The notes below the pieces were generated by a model. That model saw only the letters and a program-made list of their open reading frames with translations, was not told where the DNA came from and made no database searches. A program made the translations under genes and the position numbers. From Martelella mediterranea DSM 17316 (GTDB taxonomy: Bacteria > Pseudomonadota > Alphaproteobacteria > Rhizobiales > Rhizobiaceae), in the NCBI RefSeq assembly GCF_002043005.1, contig NZ_CP020331.1, positions 529,080 to 593,079 of the forward strand: a DNA stretch of 64,000 nt. The letters are read 5' to 3'. Shown in pieces: positions 17,942-26,985 of this stretch; positions within the stretch are counted from its first letter, which is position 1, and each line of letters opens with the position of its first letter.

Positions 17942-18766
17942 ATGAATTTGTTTGCCAAGATCTGTGGCGTGACGGCGGTGGCGCTTTCGCTGTTCTCAGC
18001 CGCCGCCAGCGCCGACACGGTCAGTGATATTCGCGAGCGCGGCACGCTGCGTATTCCGGCGATCCTGAACGAAGTGCCCTATTTCAACAAGGACCCGCGC
18101 ACGGGCGAATGGACCGGCTTCGTCATCGATATGGCGTCGGATATCGCCAAGACGCTCGATGTCGAGCTTGAAGTTGTGGAATCGAGCTGGTCCAACGCCA
18201 TTCTGGATGTCCAGAGCGGCAAGGTCGACATGGCCTTCGCCGTGACTGCAACGCCGGTGCGCGCGCTGTCGGTTTCGTTTTCCGACCCGACCTATTACAA
18301 CAGTTTCGTGCTGATCTCCGCCGATGAAACGCTGGAAGGCAAGAGCTGGAACGAACTCAACGACCCGCAATACACCTTCGCCGTGGATCTCGGCTCCGCG
18401 CAGGATCTGATGGCGCAGCAATATCTGCCCAAGGCCAACATTCTGCGCTTCAAGACCCGCGACGAGGCGATCGTCGCCGTCACCACCGGCAAGGCGCAGG
18501 GGCTGATCAACACCATGCTCAACGGGCTGGTGATCTCCAAGAAGGCCGCCAATGTGGGCAGCGTCAAGGTGCCGACCCCGGTTCTGTCCACCCCTTCGGT
18601 GATTGCCGTGAACTACGGCTCGGACGAGACCTTCAAGAGCTTCGTATCCGCCTGGGCCGAATATAACCGCCGCATCGGCAACAACCAGACCTGGATCCTG
18701 AAGAGCCTGGAGCCGTTCGGCATCTCGCTGACGGACATGCCTCCCGGCTTCGGCTTCGGCGGCTGA
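17942..18766 (+). CDS. Amino-acid ABC transporter substrate-binding protein (family 3)
   Basis: 274 residues from the ATG at 17942, with GGAG 8 nt upstream (an upstream in-frame GTG has no such site). The signal peptide ends at AAASA (about residue 20). The mature part begins DTVSDIRERGTLRIP and has the family-3 features GFVIDMASDIAKTL and DVQSGKVDMAFA. It is probably the periplasmic receptor for the permease and ATPase at 9145-10603, although it lies about 7 kb away across the divergent promoter. A strong terminator follows. Confidence 0.9.
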   Translation: MNLFAKICGVTAVALSLFSAAASADTVSDIRERGTLRIPAILNEVPYFNKDPRTGEWTGFVIDMASDIAKTLDVELEVVESSWSNAILDVQSGKVDMAFAVTATPVRALSVSFSDPTYYNSFVLISADETLEGKSWNELNDPQYTFAVDLGSAQDLMAQQYLPKANILRFKTRDEAIVAVTTGKAQGLINTMLNGLVISKKAANVGSVKVPTPVLSTPSVIAVNYGSDETFKSFVSAWAEYNRRIGNNQTWILKSLEPFGISLTDMPPGFGFGG

Positions 18767-18806
18767 TCGGGACCACGGATTGCCGTCCATTTCAGCAGAT
18801 GGAAAG

Positions 18807-18835
18807 ACGCCCGGCGCGTGTGCCGGGCGTTTCTT
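18807..18835 (+). terminator. Rho-independent terminator after the amino-acid binding protein
   Basis: A 9-bp perfect stem (ACGCCCGGC at 18807-18815, loop GCGTGT, GCCGGGCGT at 18822-18830) is followed by TTCTT, 41 nt past the stop. Confidence 0.85.
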
Positions 18836-18913
18836 GCGCGTGGCCTGCGACGGCAGAACCCGGTTGTGAAACGGCGGGTACGCGCCAGCGGGCTCGCGGC
18901 CGCCCGAGAACAG

Positions 18914-20596
18914 TTATCGCGCATCCCGGGCGGGAACCGCGTCCCCCTGCAGCCGGCCATCGCGCCAGAGCTGACGCGACATCGGGCCGTCGGCGTCATA
19001 ATAGGTGGTGGTGCCGTCGCGCTTGTCGTCCTTCCACATCTGCACTTCCTCAAGCGCGCCGTTTTCCGCCAGAATGTAGCGCGGCCCGTCCTTCATACCG
19101 TTGCTGAAGCTTGTGACCGCGATGCGGTAGCCGTTGCCGTCAAAGGTCGTCCAGCGGCCTTCCTGGATACCGTGGTCGTAGCGGCCCTGTCGCGTTTCGT
19201 CGCGGTAGGGCACCTGTTCCAGCCATTCGCCGTGCTTCTCGCCGTCGACATAGCGGCCACCGGCAATCATCCGGTCGCCATCCAGTTCCTTGTAGGGCCC
19301 GTTCAAGACGCCCGCGTCATAGGTGGCGAGCCGCTTCAACTCGCCGTTCATCCTGTATGTGCGCTGCGCGCCGGTCAGCTTTCCGTCATCGTTATAGGTC
19401 TCGTGGATGACGTCGCTGGAGTGTTCCGTCCGGCGCCAGTCGCCGACGCGCTTGCCATGGTCGTAATAGCCCCGGTCCCACTCCCGGCCGCGCCAGGCGC
19501 GGGTGTAAAGACCATCCTCCTTGCCGTCGACATAGTGGACGCGGGTGGTGATCTGGTCGATTTCGGTGGTCGAGACGAACAGCCCGCGATATTCGCCATC
19601 GACCAGTTCGGTGCGGTCCAGCAGCTGGTCGTTGAGATACTTCGTGAAGAGGAGATAGCCGTCGGCCTTGATCTCGGTCTCGGTGAAATTGCCGTAATGC
19701 TCGACAGTTTTCTGTCCTTCGCCACGGCCTTCGATCTGCACCGGCTCTTCGAGCCAGATCAGCGCTCCGTCCTTCCATTTCCGGTTTCTCAACGCGTTGC
19801 CATCCTCGGCATAATCGGTCTGGGCCACGAGTTCGCCGGATTCCGACCAGCGTTTTGCGCTGCCGGTCGGCGTCCCCATGTCGTAGTGACGCTCGGCCCG
19901 GCGCGCGCCCGAGGGCCAGTATTCGGTGACGACCCCATCGGCCGCGCCATCGACATAATGGCCTTCCTCGATAAGGTTGCCGTCCTTGTCGTAGTCCCTG
20001 TAGGGGCCATCGCGCCGGCTCATCGACCAGTGGATTTCGGCGGCAAGCTTGCCGTTTTCGTGGTATTTGCGTTCCACGCCATCGATATGGCCGTCGACAT
20101 GGTTGTTTTCGGCCGAAAGCGTGCCGTCCTGATAATAGAGACGCCAAGGGCCGTTGAGCACGCCATCCTTCCACGTTGTTTCGCGCTGCGTCTTGCCGTC
20201 CGCCCAGTACCGGACCTCCGTGCCGTTTTTGCTGCCGTCATCATAAGGCGTGCGGCCCACGACGTTGCCGTCCTCATCGAAGGTCACCATCTCGCCGTCG
20301 CGGCGGCCGTCCTCGTTGAGCGGAACGCGGGTTTTGAGGTAGCCCGAGCCGGGATAGAAGGTCTCGATCTTTCCGACCTTGCGGCCCTCATCCAGCGTCG
20401 GGGCGGTGTTCCAGACACGGGCATAACGGTCATCGTCTTCATCGTAGATATCGATGATATAGACGCCGTCCTTTGCCTTTTCCGGCGGGGTGTAGCTGTA
20501 GGCGCCGTCCGGGGAGGGTGCCAGATTTTCATCGACATTGGCGGCATGTGCGGCGCCTGCCGCCAGAGCGAGTAGAAGTGCGAGAGCGGTTTTCAT
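18914..20596 (-). CDS. Exported MORN-like repeat protein (YwqK-type)
   Basis: 560 residues. A clear signal peptide MKTALALLLALAAGAAHA comes first. Nearly all of the mature protein is made of about 18 short repeats of the type DGxxxGxxxxYxxDGxLxxE, the MORN_2/YwqK pattern, running from about residue 85 to the end. Databases often label such proteins as a YwqK-family antitoxin, but nothing here supports a toxin-antitoxin role. Its ATG overlaps the stop of the gene upstream (ATGA), so the two are translated together. A periplasmic location is likely. Function unknown. Confidence 0.8.
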   Translation of the reverse strand: MKTALALLLALAAGAAHAANVDENLAPSPDGAYSYTPPEKAKDGVYIIDIYDEDDDRYARVWNTAPTLDEGRKVGKIETFYPGSGYLKTRVPLNEDGRRDGEMVTFDEDGNVVGRTPYDDGSKNGTEVRYWADGKTQRETTWKDGVLNGPWRLYYQDGTLSAENNHVDGHIDGVERKYHENGKLAAEIHWSMSRRDGPYRDYDKDGNLIEEGHYVDGAADGVVTEYWPSGARRAERHYDMGTPTGSAKRWSESGELVAQTDYAEDGNALRNRKWKDGALIWLEEPVQIEGRGEGQKTVEHYGNFTETEIKADGYLLFTKYLNDQLLDRTELVDGEYRGLFVSTTEIDQITTRVHYVDGKEDGLYTRAWRGREWDRGYYDHGKRVGDWRRTEHSSDVIHETYNDDGKLTGAQRTYRMNGELKRLATYDAGVLNGPYKELDGDRMIAGGRYVDGEKHGEWLEQVPYRDETRQGRYDHGIQEGRWTTFDGNGYRIAVTSFSNGMKDGPRYILAENGALEEVQMWKDDKRDGTTTYYDADGPMSRQLWRDGRLQGDAVPARDAR

Positions 20597-22743
20597 CGGG
20601 CGTCCTCCCTCGGTTCAGGCAGATCGGGAAAGCGGATTTCGAAGCGCCGGCTCACCGGGTCGGAACCGGCGTCCGCTTCAAGGATGCGCTCCGGCCGGCC
20701 GGCGGCGCGGATATGGCCGTCTTCGAAGAGCGCCGAGGCGAGCGTGTCGTCGGGGGCGAGGGGCGGGCCATCCGGCGCGACCAGCGCCAGCGCGGTGCCT
20801 TCGGCATCGACCAGCCGGAAGCGCGCGTTGAATGCGCCAATCGTCATGGTGCTGTCTGCGCCGAGGGTTTCCGGATCGATCAGCCATGGCCGCGCGGGAT
20901 CGAGCGCCGCGCTCACCTCGCGCCATGCCACGGCGGTCTCGCAATCGATCACGACGGCGATCGGGTCATGCCCGTAGAAATGCGTGCGGATGCCGTCATC
21001 GGTCTGAAGCTGCAGCGTCGTCGTACCGGTCCGTTCGTCCGCCTGCGTTTCAAAGACCAACTCGTGACCGGCAAGCGGTGCGGGCTCATCGAGCCCGGCC
21101 TCGCAGTGCTTCGTCTGCGTCGTCGCGAGCCTGAAACGCAGCGCGGCCAGATCGAGGCCTTCGGGCGTGAGCGCATCGAGCGCCGGCGGTGCGCCTTCCG
21201 GATAAAGCGCTCGCGTCTCGGGTTCGGTGTCGGGATCGAGGCGTTTGCCGCGCTCGGTGCGGAAGGTGACCGCGCGGGTCGCGACCGGCGTTTCGGCATA
21301 GCGCTCGACCCGGATTTCGATCTTCTCCGGCACGGTTTCAGCCTTGAGCGCAACCTTGAGGCCGCTGTAATCCGGCAGCGCCAGTCGTCTCGCCTGGCTT
21401 TCGGCCGGCGTCAGCCAGTCCGCGCCGCTGTCGGCGGCATAGATCTGTCCCTTGACCGCGCTGCCTTCCGGGAAGGAAAGGCCGAAGAAATCCCAGGTTT
21501 TGCCGGAGAGCAGCAGCTCGTAGCCGTCATCTGTCGGCCGGAGTTCGGCCGACGCGCCGTTGCGGCTTACGCTGGCCGCCCCGTCCGCGTCCGGTCGCAG
21601 CGTCAGGGTGAACGGCTCTGACGGATACCAGTCGACCTTGGCGCTGAGCGCCGTCGCCCGTTCCAGATCGTCGCGGACATCGCCGATGCCGACGGGACGC
21701 GCGCGCGAGACCGTCCGGAAACCGTCGGCGTCCGGAACAGTTACGGGCATGGTGGCGATGAACGCGGTCGGCAGTTCGGCGTCGCCGTCGAAGAGATGGA
21801 GATCGTGGAGCGCGAAGCGGCCGATATTGCTGCCGGCTGCGGGATCGTGGGCAAAGCTCAGCGTGTAGGTCTTGCCGTGCTTGTCGGCCTCTCCCGGTTC
21901 GCCGGTGAACACCATGTCCGGCTCGGGCGGCATGACGATGGTTGAAAACGGAAAAGTCGGCATGTCATGCCATTCAGGCTCGCCCCGGAACGCATGGGTA
22001 TAGAGCGGGAAGGGACTTTCCGTGTTCGCCATCGCGATGGTCTGGCGCGAAAAGCGCTCGTCGTCCGCGCCGGGATTGATGCGCATGTCATAGGTCATCA
22101 CCGAGCGCTCGACCCAGCCGCTGTCGCGCGCCAGCACCGAAACGCCGGACAGTCGCGTATCCGCCGACGCGCCGTCATAGCTGAGAAACACTGCATCCGG
22201 CGTCACCGCGCTGACGGTGATCTCGACATCGGCGATGCCCGGCAGCGTGGTGGTGGTGGACCAGCCTTCCTCGGCTTCGATTTCGACCGGCAGGACCGGC
22301 TGACCGAGCTGGTCGCGCATCTGGGCGAGCATGGCTTCCGGCATCTCGGCATCGCCGCGCGGGGCGAAATCCGTCAGCCCGTGGCTTTGCGGATCGATCG
22401 TGGCGGAAAAGCCTTCGCGCATCAGCGCGGCAAGGTCATCGGGCGCGTCGCCGAAGGCGGTGCTGGTCACGCGCGATCCCTCTTCATAGGCAAACCACAA
22501 AGGGAAGACGTCCATGCTGATGCCGCCGTCCTCGTCGCGTCCGGTGACCGCAAAGCGGGTCAGCGCCGAAACGAACTGGTTGTCGTAAAAACCGTCCGAA
22601 TCGCTGAAGCCGGAAGCCATGGAAATTTCGAGGTGATAGGTCCGTTCGGCTCCGACGGCCGGGTCGAAAATGATGGTCTCGGCCTTTGCCACGCCGGGAA
22701 TGGCGGCGACAAGCAGGGCGAACCAGAAACGTCGTTCGATCAT
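20593..22743 (-). CDS. Exported protein of unknown function, 716 residues
   Basis: Starts at the ATG at 22743 after GGAGAAAGC; the longer frame lacks such a site. The signal peptide is MIERRFWFALLVAAIPGVAKA. The mature part has no transmembrane segment or motif I recognise. It is rich in Asp/Glu and beta-strand-like segments and has no visible repeat array. It is coupled by a 4-bp overlap to the MORN-like repeat protein, which suggests the two act together in the periplasm. Confidence 0.7.
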   Translation of the reverse strand: MIERRFWFALLVAAIPGVAKAETIIFDPAVGAERTYHLEISMASGFSDSDGFYDNQFVSALTRFAVTGRDEDGGISMDVFPLWFAYEEGSRVTSTAFGDAPDDLAALMREGFSATIDPQSHGLTDFAPRGDAEMPEAMLAQMRDQLGQPVLPVEIEAEEGWSTTTTLPGIADVEITVSAVTPDAVFLSYDGASADTRLSGVSVLARDSGWVERSVMTYDMRINPGADDERFSRQTIAMANTESPFPLYTHAFRGEPEWHDMPTFPFSTIVMPPEPDMVFTGEPGEADKHGKTYTLSFAHDPAAGSNIGRFALHDLHLFDGDAELPTAFIATMPVTVPDADGFRTVSRARPVGIGDVRDDLERATALSAKVDWYPSEPFTLTLRPDADGAASVSRNGASAELRPTDDGYELLLSGKTWDFFGLSFPEGSAVKGQIYAADSGADWLTPAESQARRLALPDYSGLKVALKAETVPEKIEIRVERYAETPVATRAVTFRTERGKRLDPDTEPETRALYPEGAPPALDALTPEGLDLAALRFRLATTQTKHCEAGLDEPAPLAGHELVFETQADERTGTTTLQLQTDDGIRTHFYGHDPIAVVIDCETAVAWREVSAALDPARPWLIDPETLGADSTMTIGAFNARFRLVDAEGTALALVAPDGPPLAPDDTLASALFEDGHIRAAGRPERILEADAGSDPVSRRFEIRFPDLPEPREDAR

Positions 22744-22931
22744 GCTTTCTCCTTCGATGGCGCAGTCATGAAGGGGCAGGCGGGCAGAGGCAAGTAACTG
22801 CAAGTTGAGATTTACTCCCTGCCGGAAAACCATTGTAACGAACGGGTTTGTCTATGCTTTTTCGCCGGGCTATAAGGCCCCGTCACCCGGATTCGCCACA
22901 CCAAAAGCCAGGGCAGTCAGCCATTTTATTC

Positions 22932-24890
22932 ATGAAATCACGCTCGGTTTTCCAGACAGTTTTTTTCCGCCGGCATGGTAAATCGGATGACGGCCTTTTG
23001 GTCTCGGGGAAGCGGATCGTCGCGGCCTTCCTGCTTGTGCTGATCTGGCTTGGGCCGGCCTTGGCGCGCGAGAGGATCGAGCGTTTCGAAAGCGACATTA
23101 CGATCGGCCCGACCGGTCGCCTCGACATCACCGAGACCATCGCGATCAGGGCGGAGGGTTACCGGATCGAGCATGGCATCTTTCGCGATCTGCCGATCGC
23201 GGGACGGACGGCGGAGGGTGGCGTCGATCCGGGCGCGCTGCAGATCCTGTCGGCCACGCTCGACGGCGCGCCGGTGTCCATGCGCGTCGCCCGCCGCAGC
23301 GACTATATACGCATCTTTCTGGGGGATGCCGGAACCGATCTCGAACCGGGCGTTCACACCTTCCGGCTTTCCTATCGCACCGGACCGCAGATCGAAAGCC
23401 GCGACGGCCAGGACGAGTTCTACTGGAATGTGACCGGCAGCTACTGGGCCTTCCCGATCGACAATGCCGCTGCGACCATTCATCTGCCGGAGGGTGCTGC
23501 GGCCACACAGGTTGCCGGCTATACCGGCCCGCTCGGCTCGACGCGCACCGAGGTGTCCCGCCGCCTCAGCCCGGATGGCGGCACGGTCGATATCTCGACC
23601 TACCGCATTCTCCGCCCGGAGGAGGGGCTGACGGTCGCCATCACATTCCCCAAAGGTTTCGTCAGCGAACCGGCTGCCGCCGAGCGGTTCCGGTGGTGGG
23701 TGCGCCGCAATCCGGGCGTGGCGATTTCCGGCGTCGGTCTCGGCGCTCTCGGCCTGCTTTTCCTGTTGGTCTCCCGGCGGATCAGGCGGCCCGGAGAGGA
23801 GCACGCCGGACGCTATCCGGTGGTCGAGCGGCGCAAGCCGCCGCGCGGCACGACGCCGGCTCAGGTGCAGTATATTTCGATGCGGCGCATGCTCGGCCAT
23901 TCCGCGCTCCTCGCCACGGTCATCAATCTCGGCCTGCGCGGGCTGATGACCATCGTTCCCGAGGGCAAGGCCTGGCGGATCGTGCTGGACGAGGGCGACA
24001 CCGGCACGCTGGCGCCCGAGGAGGAAGCGCTGGTTTCTGGCGTGCGCGCCGAAGGCGGCAGCATATTGGTCGAGCGCAACAACCGGCAAACGCTGAGACG
24101 GCTTTACGGCGATTTCGCCCGCGCCGTGCGCGCCACCCATGGCCGGCGGTATTACGCGCCGAACGGCAAGTGGAAGCTGGCGGCCGCCTTCCTTTGCTCC
24201 GGCCTTGCCGCAGCGCTTGCGCTGACCGGCATGGATGGCGAGGGGTGGATCCTCGCCTATGGCCCGCTGCTGCCGATCGCGCTCGGCATTGCCTTTGCGG
24301 GCTTCGATGCGCGCGCCTCGGCGGATACGGTCAGCAATGCCGCCGGAAACGGCATGGGCGGCGGGCTGGTCGCGAGCGCGGGTCTGTGGCTGATGACGGG
24401 CTTCTTCACCGGGGCCTTCGGATGGGCGACGGCGCTTGGCCTTGTCGCGACGCCGGTGCTGTTCTGGTGGTTTGCCGCGCGGATCGGCCAGCCGACGGAG
24501 GAGGGGCGGGCGCGCGAGGCGGAAATCGAGGGGCTGCGCCTCTATCTCGAGCGCGTCGGCGACATGCGCCACGCCAATCGCAGCGAAAGGGACGCGCTTC
24601 CCGCCCTGCTGCCCTTCGCGGTGGCGCTCAATATGAAATCCGAATGGAGCCGGGCCTTCGACAGCGTGATGGACGCCGGCCGCGGCACCATCAACCCGAT
24701 CCCCTTCGGCCTGCACCCGACCTTCTATGACACGGGCGCGAACGGCGCGACCATCTTCGGCGCCTGCCAGGCGCTCAGCACCAACCTCACGGCTTGCATC
24801 TCGCCCAACGGTTCGGGCTCTGGCGGCGGCTTTTCGGGTGGGGGCTTCTCCGGTGGGGGCGGCGGCGGCGGTGGGGGCGGCGGCTGGTGA
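22932..24890 (+). CDS. DUF2207-type membrane protein with glycine-rich tail
   Basis: About 652 residues from the ATG at 22932. The start is uncertain: no good ribosome site, and an ATG at 22854 is also in frame. A signal-like segment VAAFLLVLIWLGPALA is followed by an extracytoplasmic domain (RFESDITIGPTGRLDITETI), a membrane segment near residue 270 and further hydrophobic segments in the C-terminal half. The tail is GGGFSGGGFSGGG followed by a run of Gly and a terminal Trp, typical of DUF2207/YciQ-like proteins. The molecular role of this family is not known. It is divergent from the two exported proteins at 18914-22743. Confidence 0.8.
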   Translation: MKSRSVFQTVFFRRHGKSDDGLLVSGKRIVAAFLLVLIWLGPALARERIERFESDITIGPTGRLDITETIAIRAEGYRIEHGIFRDLPIAGRTAEGGVDPGALQILSATLDGAPVSMRVARRSDYIRIFLGDAGTDLEPGVHTFRLSYRTGPQIESRDGQDEFYWNVTGSYWAFPIDNAAATIHLPEGAAATQVAGYTGPLGSTRTEVSRRLSPDGGTVDISTYRILRPEEGLTVAITFPKGFVSEPAAAERFRWWVRRNPGVAISGVGLGALGLLFLLVSRRIRRPGEEHAGRYPVVERRKPPRGTTPAQVQYISMRRMLGHSALLATVINLGLRGLMTIVPEGKAWRIVLDEGDTGTLAPEEEALVSGVRAEGGSILVERNNRQTLRRLYGDFARAVRATHGRRYYAPNGKWKLAAAFLCSGLAAALALTGMDGEGWILAYGPLLPIALGIAFAGFDARASADTVSNAAGNGMGGGLVASAGLWLMTGFFTGAFGWATALGLVATPVLFWWFAARIGQPTEEGRAREAEIEGLRLYLERVGDMRHANRSERDALPALLPFAVALNMKSEWSRAFDSVMDAGRGTINPIPFGLHPTFYDTGANGATIFGACQALSTNLTACISPNGSGSGGGFSGGGFSGGGGGGGGGGGW

Positions 24891-25098
24891 ATGGCTGTCT
24901 CGAGATCAGAACTGGCTGACCGCAGGCGAGGGCGCGGCGATTTGCGGTTGCTCGTGAGTTGACCGGAGGTCACAGCCGGTTGCATGCGGCTTTGTATTCC
25001 GCATCGAGCCGGGTGACGAGATTGCCGGCGTATGGACGATATCGGCGGCGCTTCAAACGGCCGCACTATCCTCATATTTCGCCTTTTCCCCGATGGGA

Positions 25099-26031
25099 TC
25101 AGGGAATGGTCGCGGGGCCTGCGGTATCGTCTTTCGGAGAGGTTCCGAAGGTGCGGCGGAAAGCCTGACTGAACGCACTTTGCGACTGGTAGCCCACCAT
25201 CTCGGCGACATCGGCCACGCGCAGATTGTCCCGCATGAGCGCCGTTCGCGCGACTGTGAGCCGCCACGAGCGGAGGTATGACAGTGGCGGCTGGCCGATG
25301 CGGCGGGAGAACGCGGCGGAGAAGGCTGCGCGCGACATGCCGGCAATCCCCGCCAGTTCCGCCACGGTCCATGGATGGGCGACGTTTTCGTGCAGGGCGG
25401 CAAGCGCCCGGCCGATCCGCGGATCGAGAAGCGCGCCAAGCCAGCCCATGCCGGTCGCCCGGACCTCGCTCGCACAGGCGCGGATCGCTTCCACCAGAAG
25501 AATATCGGCAAGGCGGGAGCGCACGATTTCGCCCCCGATCGCCTCGCGCTCGGTCTCGTTCGATATCAGGCTGAGAGTTATCCCGATCGCGCTTGAGCCC
25601 GAGGCATCCCTCGGCACGACCGAGAAATCCGGCAGCATGTCCAGCAGGAAATCCGCATTTGCCCCGGCAAAGGTGACGCTGCCTCCGATGCCGACAGTCT
25701 CATCGCCGTTGATCCGGGCAACATCCCGCTCCGGACCGTCGTAAAGAGCGCGGCCATCGGCCGGGGCGAGTGTCGGATCACTGCATACCACATAGTCCGT
25801 GCGTCCGATCAGACAGACATCGCCCGCCTGCATGCGCCGGGGCTGATGCCCCGGGACCGAAATCCACGCATCGCCGCGAAGCAATGCCACGAATTTGAGA
25901 CGATCGAGGCCGGGAAAGGAGAGCGACCACGCGCCAGCGGCTTCTATTCGTGTGCGCCGCGCCACGCGCGCGCCCAGAATATCGAGCACGTTTGAAAGCG
26001 GATCGACGGCGATGCTGGACGATCGCGACAA
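25099..26031 (-). CDS. AraC-family transcriptional regulator
   Basis: 310 residues if started at a TTG at 26031, with GGAG 9 nt upstream. The family usually begins DPLSxVL, which is found 10 residues in. The ATG at 26097 would leave only 16 bp to the divergent SDR gene and adds an atypical Cys-rich leader. A cupin-like sensing domain spans about 10-190. The C-terminal double helix-turn-helix shows WTVAELAGIAGMSRAAFSAAFSRRIGQPPLSYL and VADVAEMVGYQSQSAFSQAFRR. It is likely to control the SDR gene. Confidence 0.85.
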   Translation of the reverse strand: MSRSSSIAVDPLSNVLDILGARVARRTRIEAAGAWSLSFPGLDRLKFVALLRGDAWISVPGHQPRRMQAGDVCLIGRTDYVVCSDPTLAPADGRALYDGPERDVARINGDETVGIGGSVTFAGANADFLLDMLPDFSVVPRDASGSSAIGITLSLISNETEREAIGGEIVRSRLADILLVEAIRACASEVRATGMGWLGALLDPRIGRALAALHENVAHPWTVAELAGIAGMSRAAFSAAFSRRIGQPPLSYLRSWRLTVARTALMRDNLRVADVAEMVGYQSQSAFSQAFRRTFGTSPKDDTAGPATIP

Positions 26032-26113
26032 TTTGAGAGACTCCTTCGCGTCGCTAATCTTTCCTTCCTGGCATAGATAACTGCAAAAGCAAATCATCTA
26101 TCGGGAGTGCCAA

Positions 26114-26848
26114 ATGACCATTGAAGGCAGAGTTGTCGCCATTACCGGCGCCAGCAGCGGCATCGGCCTTGCAACAGCGAAACTGCTGGCCGCGAAAGGG
26201 GCCCGCGTCGTGCTCGGCGCGCGCAGAGAGGCCGAGCTTGAAACGATCACACGCGAGATCGTCGCCAACGGAGGCCAGGCTGTTTTCAAGGCCACCGACG
26301 TTCGCCGCCGCGCCGATCTCGAAGCTCTGGTCGCCAAGGCAATCGACAGCTTCGGCCGGCTCGATGTCATCGTCAACAATGCCGGTATCGGCCCGATCTC
26401 CCGCTTCGATGCTTTGCGGGTCGACGATTGGGACGCGATGATCGACGTGAACCTCAAGGGCACGCTTTACGGCATAGCGGCCGCCCTTCCGGTGTTTGGA
26501 CGACAGAAGAGCGGTCACGTCATCAATGTCGTCTCGACGGCAGGCATCCAGATCGTGCCGACGATGGGGGTCTATGGCGCCACGAAAAATGCCGTCAGAA
26601 CGGTGACCGAGGCGCTCAGACAGGAGGCGGGGCCGCATTTGCGGGTCACCGAAATATCGCCCGGAATGATTGCCACGAATTTCGGCGACAGCATCACGGA
26701 CCAGACGACAAAACAGATGATTACGGAGCGTCTGGGGGCGATCGCGATCTCGCCGGATGCGATCGCCGGCGGCGTCCTCTACGCGCTGGAACAGCCCTTC
26801 GATGTCGACGTTGGCAGCATCGTCATCCGCCCGACGGCGCAAGGCTGA
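26114..26848 (+). CDS. Short-chain dehydrogenase/reductase
   Basis: 244 residues. Classical SDR motifs are present: TGASSGIG at 11-18, NNAG near 88, a serine in VVSTAG and the catalytic YGATK. The ribosome site is CGGGAG 7 nt before the ATG. Divergent from the AraC regulator. The substrate is unknown. Confidence 0.9.
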   Translation: MTIEGRVVAITGASSGIGLATAKLLAAKGARVVLGARREAELETITREIVANGGQAVFKATDVRRRADLEALVAKAIDSFGRLDVIVNNAGIGPISRFDALRVDDWDAMIDVNLKGTLYGIAAALPVFGRQKSGHVINVVSTAGIQIVPTMGVYGATKNAVRTVTEALRQEAGPHLRVTEISPGMIATNFGDSITDQTTKQMITERLGAIAISPDAIAGGVLYALEQPFDVDVGSIVIRPTAQG

Positions 26849-26928
26849 ATCCGTTCTGCTGCTTTCTTTGCTTCTGGCAGAAAGGGAGTTGAACTCACGC
26901 CGGCTTCCGCCGACCCCGATCCGGACGA

Positions 26929-26980
26929 TTGACATACCGCCCACACCCGTTTATTTCCGAACGGTCGGAAATAAACGGGT
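26929..26980 (+). promoter_or_regulatory. TetR promoter with a perfect 16-bp-arm operator
   Basis: A TTGACA -35 lies at 26929-26934. An exact inverted repeat has arms ACCCGTTTATTTCCGA (26945-26960) and its complement (26965-26980) around ACGG. It covers the expected -10 position and ends 5 bp before the regulator ATG. This is the typical geometry of an autoregulated TetR gene. Confidence 0.8.
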
Positions 26981-26985
26981 GATCG

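Noticed and set aside
18818..20575. A 585-codon plus-strand open frame
   Set aside because: Shadow of the MORN-like repeat gene; no ribosome site or domain.
18914..20596. Toxin-antitoxin role for the YwqK-type protein
   Set aside because: The protein is exported, has no adjacent small toxin and is simply a MORN-like repeat protein.
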